Origin: Lachnospiraceae bacterium
GTDB taxonomy: Bacteria; Bacillota; Clostridia; Lachnospirales; Lachnospiraceae
Length of the DNA: 11,814 nt
Direction: 5' to 3'
Assembly: GCA_004556655.1 (NCBI GenBank)
Contig: SFGF01000087.1
Span: 1-11,814 of the forward strand
Shown: one piece after another, positions 7,085-11,814 of the stretch
How the letters are laid out: every line of letters begins with the position of its first letter
How positions within the stretch are numbered: position 1 is the stretch's first letter
Position numbers and translations under genes: made by a program
The notes under the pieces: generated by a model
The model's database searches: none
What the model saw: the letters and a program-made list of their open reading frames with translations, nothing else
What the model was told of the DNA's origin: nothing

Positions 7085-7103
7085 AATATTTCTCCTCTAT
7101 TAT

Positions 7104-8294
7104 TTATTTTAAGTAATCCAACAGCGAAATTCCAATCGTTTTCTCCGGCATCTTCAATTCAAAATTATCTGCTATCGTAGCCCCAACTACCGCAAAAGTA
7201 TCTGTTTCCGGAAGTTCTCCGCTTTCTTTCATAGATTTTGAATATACCAGCAATGGCACTTTTTCTCTTGTATGATCCGTTCCTGTATATGTGGGATCAT
7301 TTCCATGATCCGCGGTGATCATCAAAAGATCATCTTCTCTCAGTTCGTCAAGAAGTATACCCAGACTTTTATCGAATTTTTCAATTTCTTTGGCATATCC
7401 TTCAGGATCTCTTCTATGTCCCCAGAGAGCATCAAAATCCACCAGATTTACAAAACACAGTCCATGAAAATCTTCCCCTGCAACTTCAATGGTCTGTTCC
7501 ATTCCATGTACAGAACTTTTCGACTTCAAAGCTCGTGTAATACCCTCTCCGTCAAAGATATCTTTAATCTTTCCAATAGAAATCACATCCAGTCCATTTT
7601 CTTTCAGAACATTCAATACCGTCTTACCAAAAGGTTTCAAAGCATAATCGTGACGATTGCTCGTCCTTTCGAATTCCCCTTTTTTCCTTCCCACATACGG
7701 CCTTGCAATGACTCGTCCGACTTTCCACTCATCTTTCATGGTTATCTCTCTTGCAATTTCACAGCAGCGATATAATTCTTCCAGACCGAATGTCTCTTCA
7801 TTTCCGCAGATCTGAAGTACGGAATCCGCCGAAGTATATACAATCATATGACCTGTGGCAATTTCTTCTTCTCCCAATTCTTCCAGAATCTCCGTTCCGC
7901 TGGCACTTTTATTACCAATGATTTTTCTCCCTGTCCTTTTTTCCAGTTCTTTGATCAGTTCCGGTGGAAATCCTGTCTCTGTAAAAGTTTTGAACGGCTT
8001 TGTCACTTCCAATCCCATCATTTCCCAATGACCTGTCATGGTATCTTTTCCAAGACTTTTTTCATTCATTTTCGCAAAATATGCCATTGGTTTTTCTTCC
8101 GGTTCTACTTGTTTTAACGGACATATGTTTGCAAGTCCCAATTTTTTCAGATTAGGGATGATAAATGTATCTACAGATTCTGTTATATGTCCGAGCGTGT
8201 TGACTCCCACATCACCGAATTTTTCCGAATCTGCCATCGCACCAACTCCCAAAGAATCCATGACAATAACAAAGATACGATTATACTTCTGCAT
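7104..8294 (-). CDS. deoB: Phosphopentomutase
   Basis: DeoB interconverts ribose-1-phosphate and ribose-5-phosphate, and the 2-deoxy forms, in nucleoside salvage and breakdown. The 396-residue protein has the usual length and alkaline-phosphatase-superfamily metal site. It shows VMDSLGVGAMAD near the N-terminus (D13), KDTMTGHWEMMG with Thr85, and ADHGND with a following TDHTREKVP near the C-terminus. Thr85 corresponds to the phosphorylated threonine described for the Bacillus cereus enzyme. FDALWGHRRDP is another DeoB hallmark. The ATG at 8292-8294 was chosen because AGAGG lies 8 nt upstream; a frame starting at GTG 8303 would begin within that ribosome binding site. It lies 18 nt after deoC and 19 nt before the GH32 gene, with no terminator between. 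A nucleoside phosphorylase, the usual partner, is not in the window. Confidence 0.97.
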   Translation of the reverse strand: MQKYNRIFVIVMDSLGVGAMADSEKFGDVGVNTLGHITESVDTFIIPNLKKLGLANICPLKQVEPEEKPMAYFAKMNEKSLGKDTMTGHWEMMGLEVTKPFKTFTETGFPPELIKELEKRTGRKIIGNKSASGTEILEELGEEEIATGHMIVYTSADSVLQICGNEETFGLEELYRCCEIAREITMKDEWKVGRVIARPYVGRKKGEFERTSNRHDYALKPFGKTVLNVLKENGLDVISIGKIKDIFDGEGITRALKSKSSVHGMEQTIEVAGEDFHGLCFVNLVDFDALWGHRRDPEGYAKEIEKFDKSLGILLDELREDDLLMITADHGNDPTYTGTDHTREKVPLLVYSKSMKESGELPETDTFAVVGATIADNFELKMPEKTIGISLLDYLK

Positions 8295-8312
8295 AATATG
8301 CACCTCTTATTC

Positions 8313-8960
8313 CTACATTTTAACCAACTTGATAATACGGCTTGTACCAAGGCGATCCGCTCCCAGTTTCAGAAATCTTTCTGCATCATCCAAAGAAGAA
8401 ATACCACCTGCTGCTTTCATTTTCACATCCGGGCCAATATTTTTTGAAAATAAGTCTATATCTTCAAAAGTAGCTCCCGCCTTAGAAAATCCGGTGGAAG
8501 TCTTGATATAATCTGCTCCTGCTCTGGTAACAATCTCACACATTTTTATCTTTTCTTCCTCATTCAGCAGACAGGTTTCAATAATCACTTTCAGAATTTT
8601 TTCTCCACATGCATTTTTCAGAATACGGATTTCTTTTTCAATACAGTCATATTTTTTGTCTTTTACCCATCCGAGATTAATCACCATATCTATCTCATCT
8701 GCACCATTTTCCAAAGCATCTTTTGTCTCAAATTCTTTTGCTTTTGTTGTCATATAGCCGTTTGGAAAACCGATTACGGTACAAACTGCCATTTTATTCT
8801 GCACATATTCTTTTACCTGTTTCACATAGCTTGGCGGAATACATACGGATGCAGTCCCATAATGCATTGCGTCATCACAGATCCGGCGGATTTCCTCCCA
8901 GGTTGCCGTCTGTGTTAACAGTGTATGATCTACGTGTTTTAACATTTCTTTTATTTCCAT
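8313..8960 (-). CDS. deoC: Deoxyribose-phosphate aldolase
   Basis: DeoC cleaves 2-deoxyribose-5-phosphate to glyceraldehyde-3-phosphate and acetaldehyde in the cytosol, the step after DeoB. The 215-residue TIM-barrel protein is typical in length. Conserved catalytic residues are visible: Asp91 in EIDMVINLG, Schiff-base Lys153 in DYIKTSTGF, and Lys182 in VKMKAAGGI. HVDHTLL near residue 9 and VIGFPNGY near 62 are family signatures. The ATG follows AAAGGAGT at 8 nt. The gene lies 32 nt after the GH2 stop and 18 nt before deoB, so the two deo genes are almost certainly co-transcribed with their glycosidase neighbours. All catalytic positions are intact. Confidence 0.97.
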   Translation of the reverse strand: MEIKEMLKHVDHTLLTQTATWEEIRRICDDAMHYGTASVCIPPSYVKQVKEYVQNKMAVCTVIGFPNGYMTTKAKEFETKDALENGADEIDMVINLGWVKDKKYDCIEKEIRILKNACGEKILKVIIETCLLNEEEKIKMCEIVTRAGADYIKTSTGFSKAGATFEDIDLFSKNIGPDVKMKAAGGISSLDDAERFLKLGADRLGTSRIIKLVKM

Positions 8961-8992
8961 TTTGCTGTACTCCTTTTAAACCTAACATCATT

Positions 8993-11359
8993 TTATTCTG
9001 CAATAACGGTACAAATTCCATCTTTTACATCGGATGCTTTCACTGTAATTTTGGTGTCACCTTTTTCTTTGCTCTTTAAAATGATAATTGCCGTTCCACG
9101 ATACAGGTGACAATTCTTTGCGGTTATCTGATCCTCTGTACATGGATTGCCGCTTCCCACTGCCAGAAATGTTCCGGCACCTTCCACTTCCACTGTAATC
9201 TCTCTCTCATCATGTGTCAAACGATTTCCGTTTTCATCCTCAAGCACAACACGTACATAAGCAAGATCTTTTCCGTCAGCTTTCCATGTGTTTTCTTCAG
9301 CTTCCAGAACAAGTTTATCTGCTTCTTTCGGTGTTACCAGTCTGCAGCGGCTTATTTCCATTCCATCTTTATATACAATTCCTTCCAGAACACCCGGCTC
9401 ATAATTTATATCCATAGAAGCCATCAGCTTTTCTATCGGCTTTCGTCCCAGACTCTTTCCATTCAATACAAACTCCGCTTCATCTCCGGCACCGTATACA
9501 TCTGTTTTCACCGGTTTTCCGATCCAACATTCATCAAAATACCAGCAATCATTTACATCATACCAGTGCCAGTTTGTTCCCATAAAACTTTCACCAAAAT
9601 GTTTTGGATGTGTAGTATATATTCCTGATTTTTCAGTATTTCCCCACATAATCTCTCTGTATACAGACTGAGGGCGCTGTTCACCCGTCAGATCAATATC
9701 TGACTGCCAGGAAGTTCTCCACGGATAAGGCGTCATAAACTGGAAATTCTCTTTGTCATCTTCCCAGTATACCTTTCCTACACCTACTTCACCCAGATAA
9801 TCCACAGCGGCCCAAATACAGTCACCAATCACATATGGCAATTTTTCAACTTTTTCCCAGTAATCATATGTGGTAAAAGAATGTGTCTCCGTTCCGATCA
9901 TCACTCTATCCGGAAACATTTTATGACTTTCCTCATACAAATCTTTCAAATAATTATATCCTACAATGTCAAGTGGTTTACAATAATCTTTCGTTGCTTC
10001 ATTCCAAAAAGAATTGTTATCAAGAAGATTCAGACTAAAATTACCTCCGGCCTCTTCTTCTTCTTCTTTTTCAGGAAATACTCCACAGATAGCCGAAATT
10101 ACAAAACGGGTATCATCGAATTCACGGACTTTTGCGGATAATTTTTCTGACCATTCAGCGCCATTATTTTTTCCATCCCTCTCTGAAATTTCATTGCCAA
10201 TCGAATATGTGATCACACATGGATGATTTCTGTCACGACGTACCATATATTCGATGTCACGAGCCCACCATGTTTCAAAATAAAGGTGATAATCCATCGG
10301 CACTTTTCCAACACGCCATACATCAAATGCTTCATCCATAACCAACATTCCAATTCGGTCACAAATTTTAAGAAGTGCCAGAGACGGAGGATAATGACTG
10401 ATACGAACAGTATTATAGCCTACTTTTTTCAAAGTACGCATTTTTCTTTCTTCTGCTTTCGGATATGCACAGGCACCTAAAAATCCATTATCATGATGTA
10501 TACAGCCGCCTTTCAGATTTATTTTTTTCCCGTTCAAACGAAATCCATTAACATCTGCTTCAATTGTCCGAATACCAAAGGTATCCTCTGCAACATCCAT
10601 GATTTCTCCGTTACTCTCTATTGTAATTTTACAATGGTACAAATATGGGGTTTCCAAATCCCACAATACAGGTTTTTCCACAATTATTTCGGAAATATCT
10701 TTGAGTTTTCCACAAATTTTCAGAGATTTTTCCACTTTTCCAACGACATTTCCACACTCATCTGAAATCTCGCAAAAATAGATAATTTCCTGTTCCTTAT
10801 CTGTACCAGTAATGTCAGCTTCTACTTTTACAACGGCTCTTGCATCTTCCACTTTTGATGTTGTAATAAATATATCCCACGGTTTCACACAGACAGGACC
10901 ACCCACCCACAAACACACATCACGATACAGGCCTCCGCCGCTGTACCATCGGGAAGACGGCTGACGGCTTTGGGTAATTATTTTCAGCTTATTCTTTTTA
11001 CTTCCAAATCTCAGTGCCGGAGTCAAATCCACCTGATAAGGAATATATCCATTCGGATGCACGCCCAGTAACTCATTATTGAGCAGTACTTCCATATTCA
11101 TATAAGCACCGTCCACATCCAACAGTACTGTTTTTCCTTCCCATTCCGCCGGAATATCCAGATTCTTTTTATATACACCCTGTCCATTTCCAAAATATCC
11201 ATTTCCGGGACCACCGGGTGCATCTGCACGTCTCGGTTTTCCAATAATAAAATCATGCGGCAAATCAATTTGTTCTCCTTTAATAGTTTCAAACACAAAA
11301 CTATTACTTTCTTCACTCTCGTAAAACTCCCAGTCCTTATCATACGAAATTCGCTTCAT
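8993..11359 (-). CDS. GH2 glycoside hydrolase (beta-galactosidase/beta-glucuronidase family)
   Basis: This 788-residue enzyme has standard GH2 layout. A sugar-binding jelly-roll domain (about 1-165) contains RWYSGGGLYRDV; an immunoglobulin-like domain follows (about 170-270), then a TIM-barrel catalytic domain (about 275-580). In the barrel, GGCIHHDNGFLG precedes acid/base Glu390 in SIGNEIS, and the likely nucleophile is Glu491 in GTETHS. After the barrel come a DUF4982-like domain (about 590-675) and a C-terminal Ig-like domain (about 680-785). Substrate could be a beta-galactoside, beta-glucuronide or similar; sequence alone does not decide. It lacks a signal peptide or lipobox and should act on imported oligosaccharide. 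The ATG follows AAAGGAGG at 6 nt. It is the first gene of the operon with deoC, deoB and GH32. A run of five Glu (432-436) sits in a barrel loop. Confidence 0.93.
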   Translation of the reverse strand: MKRISYDKDWEFYESEESNSFVFETIKGEQIDLPHDFIIGKPRRADAPGGPGNGYFGNGQGVYKKNLDIPAEWEGKTVLLDVDGAYMNMEVLLNNELLGVHPNGYIPYQVDLTPALRFGSKKNKLKIITQSRQPSSRWYSGGGLYRDVCLWVGGPVCVKPWDIFITTSKVEDARAVVKVEADITGTDKEQEIIYFCEISDECGNVVGKVEKSLKICGKLKDISEIIVEKPVLWDLETPYLYHCKITIESNGEIMDVAEDTFGIRTIEADVNGFRLNGKKINLKGGCIHHDNGFLGACAYPKAEERKMRTLKKVGYNTVRISHYPPSLALLKICDRIGMLVMDEAFDVWRVGKVPMDYHLYFETWWARDIEYMVRRDRNHPCVITYSIGNEISERDGKNNGAEWSEKLSAKVREFDDTRFVISAICGVFPEKEEEEEAGGNFSLNLLDNNSFWNEATKDYCKPLDIVGYNYLKDLYEESHKMFPDRVMIGTETHSFTTYDYWEKVEKLPYVIGDCIWAAVDYLGEVGVGKVYWEDDKENFQFMTPYPWRTSWQSDIDLTGEQRPQSVYREIMWGNTEKSGIYTTHPKHFGESFMGTNWHWYDVNDCWYFDECWIGKPVKTDVYGAGDEAEFVLNGKSLGRKPIEKLMASMDINYEPGVLEGIVYKDGMEISRCRLVTPKEADKLVLEAEENTWKADGKDLAYVRVVLEDENGNRLTHDEREITVEVEGAGTFLAVGSGNPCTEDQITAKNCHLYRGTAIIILKSKEKGDTKITVKASDVKDGICTVIAE

Positions 11360-11383
11360 ATATTGCCTCCTTTTCTGCCAATC

Positions 11384-11412
11384 ATTTAGTGCTAAATTTG
11401 AAATTCTTTCAA
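11384..11412. promoter_or_regulatory. Tandem dyads, candidate operator of the GH2 operon
   Basis: ATTTAG-TG-CTAAAT (11384-11397) is a perfect 6-bp-arm dyad, close in form to LacI-family operators of the TTTAGCGCTAAA type. Immediately beside it TTGAAA-TTC-TTTCAA (11398-11412) is a second dyad with 6-bp arms. They lie 25-53 bp upstream of the GH2 start, where a repressor would block transcription of the sugar operon. No regulator gene is in the window, so the binding protein is unknown. Confidence 0.4.
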
Positions 11413-11543
11413 TCCGGTATCATTATTTACTCTATCATACCTTTATTTTTTCAAATATTCCATATTTTTTTAAGGTCTCGCATAAAAGCCTTTTATTAAT
11501 ACTCTTTTTATCATTTTAATTTTTACTTTTTGCAAAGTATAAA

Positions 11544-11572
11544 TTGACATTTTTGTATTAGTATTTTATAAT
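11544..11572 (+). promoter_or_regulatory. Consensus sigma-A promoter for the right-edge gene
   Basis: TTGACA (11544-11549) and TATAAT (11567-11572) are both perfect consensus hexamers with an ideal 17-bp spacer. Transcription should start near 11579, leaving a leader of about 90 nt before the ATG at 11671. The spacer and flanks are AT-rich. This is a strong, probably housekeeping-type promoter unless something represses it. Confidence 0.85.
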
Positions 11573-11670
11573 CTAATTATTCTAATATGTACTTTGATAA
11601 TTTCACAGGCTTTATACTCTTCAATATACATAATGATACCTTACACATTTATGCAAAGGAGAATCTTACT

Positions 11671-11814
11671 ATGTCAGATAATGAACTATTGTCTGCTCTG
11701 TCCACTTTAATTGATGAGAAACTGGACCAGAAGCTGGAAGAGAATAATAAAAAGCTGGAAGCTAAACTGGAGGCCGCCTTTGATCAAAAACTGGAGGCTA
11801 ATAACAAAAGGCTG
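11671..11814 (+). CDS. Repetitive coiled-coil-like protein, N-terminal part (cut by window edge)
   Basis: The gene starts at an ATG 9 nt after AAAGGAG and remains open to the window end (48 codons visible). I do not recognise its function. The visible part begins MSDNELLSALSTLIDEKL and is very rich in Lys, Glu, Asn and Leu, with no hydrophobic or signal segment, so it looks cytoplasmic and helical. DQKLE-x-NNK-x-L occurs at residues 19-29 and again at 38-48, an imperfect 19-residue (57-nt) repeat. Leucines at 18, 22, 29, 33 and 41 suggest a coiled coil. Similar short Lys/Glu-rich proteins beginning MSDNELL are, to my memory, common hypothetical proteins in Lachnospiraceae. It is transcribed divergently from the GH2 operon by a strong promoter. 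Confidence 0.8.
   Translation, partial: MSDNELLSALSTLIDEKLDQKLEENNKKLEAKLEAAFDQKLEANNKRL

Larger units (their letters stand above)
11360..11670. other. Divergent intergenic region between GH2 and the coiled-coil gene
   Basis: This 311-bp AT-rich gap carries control sequences for both directions. On the minus-strand (GH2) side there is an AAAGGAGG ribosome binding site, two adjacent dyads (11384-11412), and a weak promoter candidate with TATGAT at 11434-11439 and TGGAAT at 11457-11462. A further dyad lies at 11482-11496. On the plus-strand side there is a perfect consensus promoter at 11544-11572. No ORF, tRNA or CRISPR-like repeat is visible in it. Confidence 0.7.

Noticed and set aside
8295..8303. 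GTG start extending DeoB by three residues
   Set aside because: It sits within the AGAGGTG ribosome binding site of the better ATG at 8294; DeoB length fits the shorter form.
11425..11454. TTGAAA at 11449-11454 as the -35 of the GH2 promoter
   Set aside because: No reasonable -10 hexamer lies 16-18 bp downstream (AGTAAA or GTAAAT), so it was not listed as a promoter.
1..11814. CRISPR arrays, tRNA or rRNA genes
   Set aside because: No regularly spaced direct repeats and no tRNA or rRNA signature were recognised on either strand.

Overview
The window looks like chromosomal DNA of a low-GC Firmicute, most likely a gut Clostridium-type bacterium of the Lachnospiraceae. This is inferred from AT-rich intergenic DNA, strong AGGAGG-type ribosome binding sites, and the style of the GH2, GH32, DeoB, DeoC and ABC-transporter proteins. 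Nothing in the window fixes the species. Almost all coding is on the minus strand, so transcription runs from high to low coordinates; one gene, cut by the right edge, points the other way.

Right part (about 5490-11359, minus strand): one probable operon in the order GH2 glycosidase, deoC (deoxyribose-phosphate aldolase), deoB (phosphopentomutase), GH32 beta-fructosidase. Gaps are only 18-32 nt. It ends at a strong hairpin terminator built from two copies of a self-palindromic 12-mer (5421-5451). Both glycosidases lack signal peptides and should be cytoplasmic. The GH32 reading frame is broken at a run of seven A, which puts its nucleophile motif in one ORF and its RDP and EC motifs in the next. 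DeoC and DeoB turn (deoxy)ribose-1-phosphate into (deoxy)ribose-5-phosphate and then glyceraldehyde-3-phosphate plus acetaldehyde. The nucleoside phosphorylase that would feed them is not in the window.

Left part (about 94-5277, minus strand): a tightly packed, translationally coupled import operon. It encodes a lipoprotein substrate-binding protein, two permeases, a PotA/FbpC-type ATPase with a TOBE region, a CehA/McbA-type PHP metallohydrolase, and the first quarter of D-serine dehydratase (dsdA). An extended -10 promoter and an intercistronic hairpin after the binding protein are visible. The dsdA gene stops one base after its catalytic PLP-lysine codon, where unrelated sequence resembling an insertion-sequence end begins and runs off the left edge. 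The transported compound cannot be read from the sequence. The co-encoded hydrolase and D-amino-acid lyase suggest catabolism of a small organic compound, perhaps a phosphoester or D-serine-related molecule (inference).

Right edge (11361-11814): a 311-bp AT-rich divergent intergenic region holds several dyads upstream of the GH2 gene. It also holds a perfect consensus sigma-A promoter (TTGACA, 17 bp, TATAAT) on the plus strand, which reads into a truncated gene for a repetitive, coiled-coil-like protein of unknown function.
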